In this document: in pieces, positions 55,713-64,000 of the stretch | How positions within the stretch are numbered: the stretch's first letter is position 1 | Layout: each line of letters opens with the position of its first letter | Assembly (NCBI GenBank): GCA_905221615.1 | Contig: CAJNDT010001225.1 | Span: 806,001 to 870,000, forward strand | Direction: 5' to 3' | Length of the DNA stretch: 64,000 nt | From: Symbiodinium sp. CCMP2592 | Taxonomy: Eukaryota; Sar; Dinophyceae; Suessiales; Symbiodiniaceae | Position numbers and translations under genes: made by a program | Notes under the pieces: model-generated | The model's input: the letters and a program-made list of their open reading frames with translations, nothing else | Told to the model about the DNA's origin: nothing | The model's database searches: none

Positions 55713-56829
55713 TGTATGCAGATGACGATACGCTTGAGCTTGGTGAAAGATTTGAGGCAAAGCTTTGTGCAAATTCCTGCAGGCCCTACTCAGAGGCTCA
55801 GGGGACTTGATGTGCAGGTTCTAAAAAGCGTGGCGGCAATTCGGATAGCTCCTTCTCTGCATCCAACCCAAAACCGGCAAGTCCAAACCCTAAAACCTAA
55901 ATCTCCAATTTCTATATTTTCACACCGAAACTCCAATTTTTTTTATCCCGTAAGCTTTAAAGAGCTGCTACATAGTATGAGGCTTCGCGCTTCGGGGGTG
56001 GAGGGCTCTTTGCACCCAGAAAGCCCCAAAACCGAAACGTAAGGAACAACAGGCTTGAAGCCGCATTCAACATCCACGGCTGAAAAACCCACGTACTTTT
56101 GGGTTAGTGGTCCCAAAAACAATCCCAGCGACCTTGGATTTCATTTGCCTGGGAAGCGAACTTGTTCAAGTGCCACCTTCAGGAGTCAGAGAAAGCCTCG
56201 AAAAGCGAGACTCTAAAAGTGTGGGAGTTAGGATTGAGGGGACCCTTGGGGATAAAGACCCTCTCAATAAGGTTCCTTTTAAGAGAGCCAGAAGTAGGGC
56301 TCAGAAGGGGTAGTCTATCAAATAATACTACCGACACACCATGGATCCCACAGAAAAGGCCCTGAGCTGCAAGTAGTAAACCCTAAGTTCTCAGTGGCAG
56401 GATGATATCCTTGCAGTGGGGACGACGCCTCTGAACTACACCCAGTGGTGCAAGCGCACGGTGAAGGACCCAAAGTCTTTGGGAAGTATACTCCAAGAGC
56501 ATAGTCTAATCTAATTAAGGCCCCTGTATAACCCAAAACCCTGCATAAGGGCTTCTGTTAAGTTAGGGTTTCTTTAAGGGCTCCTATAGAGGGGTTAAGC
56601 TTTAGAGTCAACGCGTTGGGGATTAGGATTAAGAATTAGGGGGTTAGGGTTTGCGGTTCTGTGGTTTGTTGAAGGGTAATCATAGAGACCTTGAAAGGCC
56701 TTGAACATTAGAGTAGAATTTTTGTGGTTTTCTTGAGGGTTTAATTGCTTCAGGGTGTTAGGGATTGGTCTTCGGGGTGTAGGGCGGCGGGTGGGGGTGT
56801 GAAGTCTTCGGAATGTGTAGGCCAGGTTT

Positions 56830-57003
56830 AGGCTATTTTGGGGTCCCTATAAACCGGATCCTACTATTCGGGGTACTATAGGGTCCCCTCAACCCTAAAC
56901 CCTAAACCCTAAACCCTAAACCCTAAACCCTAAACCCTAAACCCTAAACCCTAAACCCTAAACCCTAAACCCTAAACCCTACCTATTTTCGGAAACTCCC
57001 ATA
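56830..57003. repeat. Fold-back element of family F2 split by an exact CCCTAAA array
   Basis: The F2 body (GGATCCTACTATTCGGGG...GGGTCCCCT) is interrupted at about 56889 by about 13 tandem CCCTAAA units (56891-56980) and resumes as CTATTTTCGGAAACTCCCAT. Confidence 0.75.
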
Positions 57004-57322
57004 TGTTTTATGAGGGGCTTCAGGGTCTCTGGGGTGGAGCCAGACCCCCAAAACCGCCTGTGTGGGGCAGCAATTAGGGTTTAGATAAGTCCTAGCCTCC
57101 CCATAATATAGGAGCCTTCATAATTAGAATAGGTTTTGGGGTATGGAACCCCCAAAATATCTGCCGAATCGATTTTGCAGGAGTTCTCCTAGCTTGGAAG
57201 ATGTGGGAAGACTTGCGTTTCTCTGCTGGGGCTCGACAGGGTTCTGGAACATCGTTCTGCCTCTCGAAGGGTTCGATAAAGGGTCTTTGGGTTTGCGTCA
57301 AGCGACCACTCTGCGAAGCATC

Positions 57323-59902
57323 ATGTCGCTTCCTGTGCATGTGCATCTGCTGAGTGGCAAGCGTGCCTCTATGGAAGTGGAGGCGGATGCATCCGTTGAG
57401 TCATTGAAGCAACGTGCGCAGAGTGCCCTGGCCACTGGTAGAGGAAGGCTGCTGAATTCTTCTGGGGAGGTGCTTGACGGAGCACAGACTGTCACAGAAG
57501 CGAAGTTGAGGAGCGGAGACGTGCTCACCCTGCATGTGAACCAAGTCCAGCTGAGAGCCCTCACAAGGTCATTCTGTGGGTTCTCTGCGTTCGCCGCGCT
57601 CCTGGGAGATGGATCTGTAGTCACCTGGGACCTTGCCACCCAAGGTTGGGAAAGCAGTGCGGTACAGCATCAGCTGCGAGATGTGCAGCAGATCCAAGCT
57701 TGTCGTTATGCATTTGCTGCAATCCTGGGCGATGGATCTGTGGTCACCTGGGGCAATGCCTCCTGTGGTGGTGACAGCAGTGCGGTACAGGATCAACTGC
57801 GAGATGTGCAGCAGATCCAAGCTTCTATGCAGGCATTTGCTGCAATCCTGGGCGATGGATCTGTGGTCACCTGGGGCAATGCCTTTTGTGGTGGTGGCAG
57901 CAGTGCGGTACAGGATCAACTGCGAGATGTGCAGCAGATCCAAGCTTCTGCTGGTGCTTTTGCGGCAATCCTGGGTGATGGATCTGTGGTCACCTGGGGT
58001 GATGCCGGAAGTGGTGGCGACAGCAGTGCGGTACGGGATCAGCTGCGAGATGTGCAGCAGATTCAAGCTTCTCCAGGTGCATTTGCTGCAATCCTGGGTG
58101 ATGGATCTGTGGTCACCTGGGGCAACGCTGGCCGCGGTGGCGACAGTAGTGCGGTACAAGCTCAGCTGAGAGATGTGCAGCAGATCCAGGCTTCTGAACG
58201 TGCGTTTGCGGCAATCTTGGGTGATGGATCTGTGGTCACTTGGGGTAGTGCCGGCTGGGGTGGCGACAGCAGTGCCGTCCAGGATCAGCTGCGAGACGTG
58301 CAGCAGATCCAAGCTTCCCCGCAGGCCTTTGCCGCAATCCTGGGCGATGGATCTGTGGTCACCTGGGGCAACGCCGCTTGCGGTGGCGACAGCAGTGCGG
58401 TACAGGATCAGTTGCGAGATGTGCAGCAGATCCAAGCTTGTCGTTATGCATTTGCTGCAATCCTGGGCGATGGATCTGTGGTCACCTGGGGCAATGCCTC
58501 CTGTGGTGGTGACAGCAGTGCGGTACAGGATCAGCTGCGAGATGTGCAGCAGATCCAAGCTTGTCGTTATGCATTTGCTGCAATCCTGGGCGATGGATCT
58601 GTGGTCACCTGGGGCAATGCCTCCTGTGGTGGTGACAGCAGTGCGGTACAGGATCAGCTGCGAGATGTGCAGCAGATCCAAGCTTGTCGTTATGCATTTG
58701 CTGCAATCCTGGGCGATGGATCTGTGGTCACCTGGGGCAATGCCTCCTGTGGTGGTGACAGCAGTGCGGTACAGGATCAGCTGCGAGATGTGCAGCAGAT
58801 CCAAGCTTGTCGTTATGCATTTGCTGCAATCCTGGGCGATGGATCTGTGGTCACCTGGGGCAATGCCTCCTGTGGTGGTGACAGCAGTGCGGTACAGGAT
58901 CAACTGCGAGATGTGCAGCAGATCCAAGCTTCTATGCAGGCATTTGCTGCAATCCTGGGCGATGGATCTGTGGTCACCTGGGGCAATGCCTTTTGTGGTG
59001 GTGGCAGCAGTGCGGTACAGGATCAACTGCGAGATGTGCAGCAGATCCAAGCTTCTGCTGGTGCTTTTGCGGCAATCCTGGGTGATGGATCTGTGGTCAC
59101 CTGGGGTGATGCCGGAAGTGGTGGCGACAGCAGTGCGGTACGGGATCAGCTGCGAGATGTGCAGCAGATTCAAGCTTCTCCAGGTGCATTTGCTGCAATC
59201 CTGGGTGATGGATCTGTGGTCACCTGGGGCAACGCTGGCCGCGGTGGCGACAGTAGTGCGGTACAAGCTCAGCTGAGAGATGTGCAGCAGATCCAGGCTT
59301 CTGAACGTGCGTTTGCGGCAATCTTGGGTGATGGATCTGTGGTCACTTGGGGTAGTGCCGGCTGGGGTGGCGACAGCAGTGCCGTCCAGGATCAGCTGCG
59401 AGACGTGCAGCAGATCCAAGCTTCCCCGCAGGCCTTTGCCGCAATCCTGGGCGATGGATCTGTGGTCACCTGGGGCAACGCCGCTTGCGGTGGCGACAGC
59501 AGTGCGGTACAGGATCAGTTGCGAGATGTGCAGCAGATGCAAGCCTCTCACTGTGCATTCGCTGCAATCCGGGGCGATGGATCTGCGGTCACCTGGGGCA
59601 ATGCCGACGATGGTGGCGATAGCGGTGCGGTGCGGGATCAGCTGCGAGATGTGCAGCACATCCAAGCTTCTGCTGGTGCATTTGCGGCAATCGTGGACGA
59701 TGGATCTGTGGTCACCTGGGGTAGTGCCGAGCTTGGTGGCGACAGCAGCGCTGTACAGCACCAGCTGCGAGATGTGCAGCAGGTCCAATCTTCTGCTGGT
59801 GCATTTGCGGCAATCCTGAGTGATGGATCTGTGGTCACCTGGGGCAATGCCGAGCATGGTGGCTACAGCAGCACGGTACAGGATCAGCTGAGCGATGTGT
59901 AG
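57323..59902 (+). CDS. Ubiquitin-like plus RCC1-type repeat protein
   Basis: ATG 57323 begins a ubiquitin-like domain (residues 1-77: MSLPVHVHLLSGKRASMEVE, later GRGRLLNSSGEVLDGA and LRSGDVLTLHV), giving 859 residues in all; the frame is open to 57143 but the domain fixes the start. From residue about 89 there are 19 tandem units of 41 residues (123 bp), consensus AFAAILGDGSVVTWGNA then GGDSSAVQDQL and RDVQQIQAS, which resemble RCC1 beta-propeller blades. Units 2-7 recur as units 11-16, with extra copies of the CRY/NASC unit between. Long open frames on the other frames and strand here are by-products of the repeat. A role in ubiquitin-related or chromatin binding is family-based speculation. 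The stop TAG stands where the repeat has CAG. Confidence 0.75.
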   Translation: MSLPVHVHLLSGKRASMEVEADASVESLKQRAQSALATGRGRLLNSSGEVLDGAQTVTEAKLRSGDVLTLHVNQVQLRALTRSFCGFSAFAALLGDGSVVTWDLATQGWESSAVQHQLRDVQQIQACRYAFAAILGDGSVVTWGNASCGGDSSAVQDQLRDVQQIQASMQAFAAILGDGSVVTWGNAFCGGGSSAVQDQLRDVQQIQASAGAFAAILGDGSVVTWGDAGSGGDSSAVRDQLRDVQQIQASPGAFAAILGDGSVVTWGNAGRGGDSSAVQAQLRDVQQIQASERAFAAILGDGSVVTWGSAGWGGDSSAVQDQLRDVQQIQASPQAFAAILGDGSVVTWGNAACGGDSSAVQDQLRDVQQIQACRYAFAAILGDGSVVTWGNASCGGDSSAVQDQLRDVQQIQACRYAFAAILGDGSVVTWGNASCGGDSSAVQDQLRDVQQIQACRYAFAAILGDGSVVTWGNASCGGDSSAVQDQLRDVQQIQACRYAFAAILGDGSVVTWGNASCGGDSSAVQDQLRDVQQIQASMQAFAAILGDGSVVTWGNAFCGGGSSAVQDQLRDVQQIQASAGAFAAILGDGSVVTWGDAGSGGDSSAVRDQLRDVQQIQASPGAFAAILGDGSVVTWGNAGRGGDSSAVQAQLRDVQQIQASERAFAAILGDGSVVTWGSAGWGGDSSAVQDQLRDVQQIQASPQAFAAILGDGSVVTWGNAACGGDSSAVQDQLRDVQQMQASHCAFAAIRGDGSAVTWGNADDGGDSGAVRDQLRDVQHIQASAGAFAAIVDDGSVVTWGSAELGGDSSAVQHQLRDVQQVQSSAGAFAAILSDGSVVTWGNAEHGGYSSTVQDQLSDV

Positions 59903-61211
59903 CAGACGATTCTTCGCAAAAGTGAGAAGCAGCTTATGATCCCCTGCTTTCATGGGGTGCTGTAGGTTTTTGTTTGAGTTAATTTCGCGTTGATGCGCAC
60001 ATGTGGTATGCATTGATTGCTTCTCTTTCAGGGTTGTGTGTTGTAAGGGTTCCTGTAGATTTCGGGCTTGAACATGGCATCGCGATGGCAAAAACCGCTT
60101 GCACACCAAGCGCATTAGGCCCAAACTTCAGTCTGCGCCCCTAAATGGTGACCCCTATGCCTGCAGGCCCCTCAGCAGCTTAACACTGTTTACCAGAAAC
60201 CCTAGGCTGTAAATCCCTTCGCATTCTCCGAACTTGTCGTTGTTCCAGCGGTCACCCGAACCTCCGAATACCCTAAACCCTAAACCGGTAGCTACACCAT
60301 GCTAGGTTCCATGGCTCAAGCTCAAGCACTGTACATCGACGTGCATGCAAAAAACGAAGCACATGTGCAAAGAGGCCATCTTGCATTGATGACTTGCTGG
60401 AAGCCATCGTGCATGTTGAGAAGCACCCTAAGCTCTAAACCTTAAGCCCTAGACCCTCAACGACATAATATGACAATCACTGTCCATCGGACGTGAGTTC
60501 ATATTCGGTCCTTCGGGGTCGGGGTGGGGTTGTCGTGTGGCGTCCAGCATGTTTTCTCGGCCCCCAGGCGTTTTGGGTTCATTTGGCTTGGATATATCCT
60601 ACAAGCTGCCAAGACCCAAACCCTAAACCCTAAACCTTAAAGCCCTTTACCCTAAAAGAACCCTGAGAGCACGATATCTGAAACCCCTCAGCCTATAAAC
60701 CCTAAAAGAACCATGAGAGCCCTGATTCCCCCCAGCCTGGATCTGAAGCCCTAAAGCTTCAGCCTTCTGCAGGACAAGAAGGAGATGAAAGCAGCAGCGG
60801 CTCAGCTGAGAGCAGTTGGAGCACCTTTAGTGCCAAATCGTGAAACCACCTAAAACCCTGAACCCTAAACCCTACACCCTTAAACCCTAAACCCTAAACC
60901 CCAAAACGCTAAACCCTAAACCCTAATCCCTAAACTCAAAGCCCTGTATCATAATCATTTGATCTCCGAGGCTTCGGCCCTCAAACCCGAAGTCTTGACC
61001 TCAGCGTTTAAATCCTTTGGCCCGACCGCATTACATTCCGAATCCTTAACTTCCTTCCCCAAAAGGGGTTTAGGGTTTAGGGTTCAGGGTTTAGGGTTCA
61101 GGGTTTAGGGTTTAGGTTCAGGGTTTAGGGTTCAGGGTTTAGGGTTTAGGTTCAGGGTTTAGGGTTTAGGGTATAGGGATTGAAAGGGGCCTAGGGTTTA
61201 GGGCCTAGGGT

Positions 61212-61378
61212 TTGCTTTCCTTTGGTTAGTGGGGAATGGTAGGGTTCCCTTTAAGGGGGTCTATAAGGGTGACTATAAAGGATCTATGCTTACTTTTGGT
61301 TAGTAGGGAATGGAGGAATGGGGTACAATTATAACTGCTATTACCACCATTCCTCCATTCCCTACTAACCAAAGGTAA
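61212..61378. repeat. Fold-back element with long inverted arms
   Basis: ACTTTTGGTTAGTAGGGAAT (from 61292) pairs with ATTCCCTACTAACCAAAGGT (to about 61378). A diverged extra arm lies at 61212-61250. Confidence 0.75.
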
Positions 61379-61585
61379 GTCCCAAAGCGCTGTAAAAACG
61401 TAACCCTAGAAACTCCTTCAAAGAGTGATGACACTCCTCTGCCCAGGACCCCAACCCTTTGACCCGCAATCGTAAACCCCCAACTCCTCAGGCACACCCT
61501 AACACCCTAAACCCCAGACAGAACCCTCACCCAAACCGTTTTGAAGATTTGGACGCCCGCACGAAAGCCAGGTTCAAGAGTTTAC

Positions 61586-61699
61586 TAGGTTCTTGTTAAG
61601 GAACCTAACTCGTAAGTTACCATAGCAAGAAACCATCTTATTTGCACCATAAACTCCTGTTTTGGAAACTTGAGTTAATTTCCTTAACAAGAACCCAGT
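61586..61699. repeat. Fold-back element
   Basis: AGGTTCTTGTTAAGGAA and TTCCTTAACAAGAACCC are inverted ends of a 114-bp segment. Confidence 0.7.
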
Positions 61700-62469
61700 T
61701 TAGGGTCGATGGTGTCGGGCTTCAGGGTCGATGGTTCTGAGTTTCAGGGTCTGGGGCGGAGGAGTCAGGATTTAGAACTGAGGTTTTTCAGGGTTGAGGG
61801 TTTAGGATTCAGGGTTACGAGTTGGTTTAAGGGTTGAGGGCTTTGAGGATGCAGGTCGAGAATTTGGGGTTTGGGGGTTCAGGTTCACCAGGTAGCCAGC
61901 CAGCTCAAGAAGTAAGTGTAGATCTCCCAGCTCGAACAGCGAATGGTTTAGATTGACCTTGTCCAGCTGTTGCTGAGAGTGTCAGAGGACTTTGTAAGCA
62001 TGTCACGAGTGTGGTTTCGATGGGATAAACCCCGTCGGAGCACCTATAATCTCAATGACTTCCGGTGCTACTGTGTCCTTTAAGATGGGCTCCTGGCTTC
62101 AGTAGGACCTGGGGTTTGGGATTTTGAGGTTGGCTTATTTCTGTGTCTTAAGCAATCCTGGACCCTCAACGCGACCCTAAGCAGTGAAAACACCAGAAAG
62201 CCGGAAACCAACGCCTGTAGCTTGTAATTCCTGCACACTTGGGGCCCTGAGGACTTCGAAACCTACCTTGTTTGAGGTTTAGGGTTTAAGGTTCAATGTC
62301 AAAGTTCCTCGTGCTGTCTCAATACAGTTCTTCGAAAAGACGGAGCTTGGGCTCAGAGCCCTGGACTCTGAGCTCTAAGTCTCCAGAGCCGAACCCCCTC
62401 AACCCAAAGCCCTAAAAGTGCTCCATGACCCGAAAGGCACCATAAGGTCCTACGCATCCTGATAAATCC

Positions 62470-62595
62470 CAACTTAGAGGCCAAGGGGACTTAATAAGTG
62501 GCCTATATGTAAGGCCAGAAGTTGTATAATCCCAATTAGGGTACGTATACCCTCCATTGAGCCAACTTACTAAGTCCCCTGATCCTTCAAGTATC
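62470..62595. repeat. Fold-back element, family F4, second member
   Basis: CCAAGGGGACTTAATAAGT against ACTTACTAAGTCCCCTGATC, ending CTTCAAGTA as in 42472-42608. Confidence 0.6.
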
Positions 62596-63579
62596 AAAGC
62601 TTTTGAAGGCCCCTGTAAACCCCAAGCAAACCCTAAATGCTAAACCCGAAGCCTTAAACCGTAAATGCCATTGACCCTATGTGGATGCATGGGTAGTTGT
62701 AAGTATAGTTCGTTTGTGCCTGAGCCCCATGATCCTTGAAGTAAACTCTTAAGCCCTATTAGCCTAAACGCTACGCACAAAGCCCTAAACCCTAACCGTA
62801 ATCCCCAAGCCCTATAAACCCCAAACCTTAAACCCTAACCGTAGTCTCTAAGCCCTATAAACCCCAAACCCTAAACCCTCTGCATCTTTGCGGGGCATGG
62901 TCGATGCCAGGTTCGTTCCTTTTCCCTTGTGGCCGGGCAGCCCGTCGAGAAGGCCTGGGGTTCTTGGGCTGTTGGGGTTCAGGACAATTTGGGTTTTTTT
63001 TGGGGGTTTGGGGGTTTAGGGGTTTAGGGTTTTGAGCTGTTGGGGTTCAGGACACTTTGGTGTTGTTTTGGGGGTTTGGGGGTTAGGGGTTTCGAGGTTT
63101 CGGGTTTAGGGGTTTGGGGTTTTGAGCTGTGGGGGTTCAGGAGAATTGGGGGTTTCGGGTTTGGGGTTTCAGGATTTAGGGCTGTTCGGGTTCAGGGTTT
63201 GGGGCTTCTGGTTTAAGCCTGTCTGCTAGAGCGGCACAAAGCCCTACTATCCGCTTCCCGTTTTTTGGAGTGGTTCCAAATTTGACTTTAGGGTTTGGGT
63301 TGGGAAGGTTCGACCTGGCATGCCATACCTCTAAGGCTCAGCTCTGAACTAAAGGCTTGAGGGGTGCATAAGTGAAAAACCGGCTGACGAGGGTTCATTG
63401 AGGGTTTCGAACAGGTTTGGGGCTCAGTTACTCATGCCCCTTCAAGAAGCTTATAGAACCTCACGCTCGATACATGTTGAGGCTGCTTCTGGAGAACCTC
63501 GACTGTCTCCTCACACGCTGGACTTCAAGCCCTGAACCCTAACTCCGATCCCCAAGCCCTGAACCCGACTAAACCCTAA

Positions 63580-63687
63580 ATGGGTAGTTGTCAAAATCAG
63601 GGTCCAATTCTGGGTACCTAAAACATTCGGTGCCGTATTATATTAAGGACCCCCAAAACGGGGAGCATAATTTTGACAACCACCCAT
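63580..63687. repeat. Fold-back element, family F5, second member
   Basis: ATGGGTAGTTGTCAAAATC...ATTTTGACAACCACCCAT, about 108 bp. Confidence 0.75.
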
Positions 63688-63804
63688 AAATGATGCCTCT
63701 GGTGCCTTGAATCTTTGTCATAGTTGGTAGCATTTTACATTTTTATGGGTACTTAAACCCAGTAAGCAATGGAAATCGAAGTTTTTAACCCTATCCCAAC
63801 CATG

Positions 63805-63918
63805 AACTACCTTAACCTACGAAACCCTACTTTTTTTGTAGGTTCTTAATATAAACCCTAATATGAAATTTCTAGGGACCCTACAAAAAAGTAGGTTTTG
63901 GTAGGTTAAGGTAGTTTG
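63805..63918. repeat. Fold-back element next to a repeat shared with 39619
   Basis: AACTACCTTAACCTAC...GTAGGTTAAGGTAGTT form inverted ends. Just upstream, 63738-63803 repeats the sequence at 39619-39690 (ATGGGTACTTAAACCCA). Confidence 0.7.
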
Positions 63919-64000
63919 TGCCTTGAAGGAGATGCAGAAGCTCCTGCAAGTCACGATTAAGAAGATGCAGCTGCGACCAGAGGCCTGGTTTTTAGACTTT

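Larger units (their letters stand above)
46118..57322. other. Long gene-poor region
   Basis: No gene I can support in about 11 kb. It holds fold-back elements (46176-46284, 50880-50981, 51441-51577, 53531-53632, 55237-55345, 55391-55498, 55606-55712, about 56224-56340, 56830-57003), many degenerate CCCTAAA/TTTAGGG stretches with both strand orientations (49263-49320, 50010-50190, 52430-52500, 53370-53415, 54170-54260, 54840-54990), a GATA-type tetranucleotide run (54680-54705) and trinucleotide-like patches (47790-47960, 49520-49830, 53110-53300, 53850-54010). Several short frames at 46502-47914 on the minus strand have mixed composition and might be exons, but I recognise none. Confidence 0.4.
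59903..64000. other. Gene-poor right end
   Basis: No gene I can support. Contains degenerate CCCTAAA/TTTAGGG stretches on both strands (60265-60290, 60600-60650, 60840-60960, 61064-61175, 62630-62880, 62985-63190) and fold-backs at 61212-61378, 61586-61699, about 62470-62595, 63580-63687 and 63805-63918. Confidence 0.4.

Noticed and set aside
57569-60124. 851-codon open frame on the minus strand over the RCC1-type repeats
   Set aside because: It is the antisense of a 123-bp repeat with no stop in that frame; only the + frame shows a known domain and blade consensus. The same holds for the + frames at 57633-59819.

Overview
The window looks like nuclear DNA of a dinoflagellate, most likely Symbiodiniaceae-like; the species cannot be named from sequence alone. 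The evidence is introns that start with GA or GC as well as GT and end in AG before an exon G, TTTAGGG/CCCTAAA telomere-type motifs scattered through introns and intergenic DNA, giant repeat proteins (RCC1-type and AGF decapeptide type), and very large Ty1/copia and tyrosine-recombinase (YR) retroelements. No bacterial features are seen.

Positions 1-28819 are one nest of three retroelements, all in the + direction. The outermost (element 1, left end outside the window) is a decayed YR retroelement: coiled-coil ORF, YR, gag, reverse transcriptase/RNase H, second coiled-coil ORF, then the B1-A2-B2 part of a split direct repeat. Its zinc-finger/oxygenase/methyltransferase segment (about 4083-5757) lies on the minus strand, apparently by local inversion. 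A Ty1/copia element (9148-28123; identical 180-bp LTRs, 5-bp target duplication AGAAA) is inserted in arm B1. Inside its polyprotein sits element 2 (10779-19496), a young YR retroelement with complete split direct repeats A1-ORFs-B1-A2-B2. Removing element 2 rejoins the copia reading frame exactly. Both YR elements carry a predicted Fe(II)/2-oxoglutarate dioxygenase followed by a cytosine-methyltransferase-like domain; in element 2 these are fused upstream of RT-RNase H in one 1289-residue ORF. This is the most unusual system in the window.

Positions 28820-33000 hold repeats: a 198-bp tandem pair, a 1013-bp direct repeat pair and a fold-back array. At 33073-34860 lies a two-exon SLC34-type Na/phosphate cotransporter with a duplicated 3' flank. 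At 36607-39642 I could assemble an eight-exon G3E GTPase (CobW/ZNG family, about 414 residues); four of its seven introns begin with GA, and intron 2 resembles a short fold-back mobile element with a relative at 50880.

Positions 39643-64000 are gene-poor. They hold two long repeat-protein genes (AGF decapeptide protein 43916-46117; ubiquitin-like plus RCC1-type repeat protein 57323-59902) in a patchwork of degenerate TTTAGGG motifs, trinucleotide-like patches and at least ten families or copies of roughly 100-140-bp fold-back elements. One fold-back copy is split by about 13 exact CCCTAAA units.
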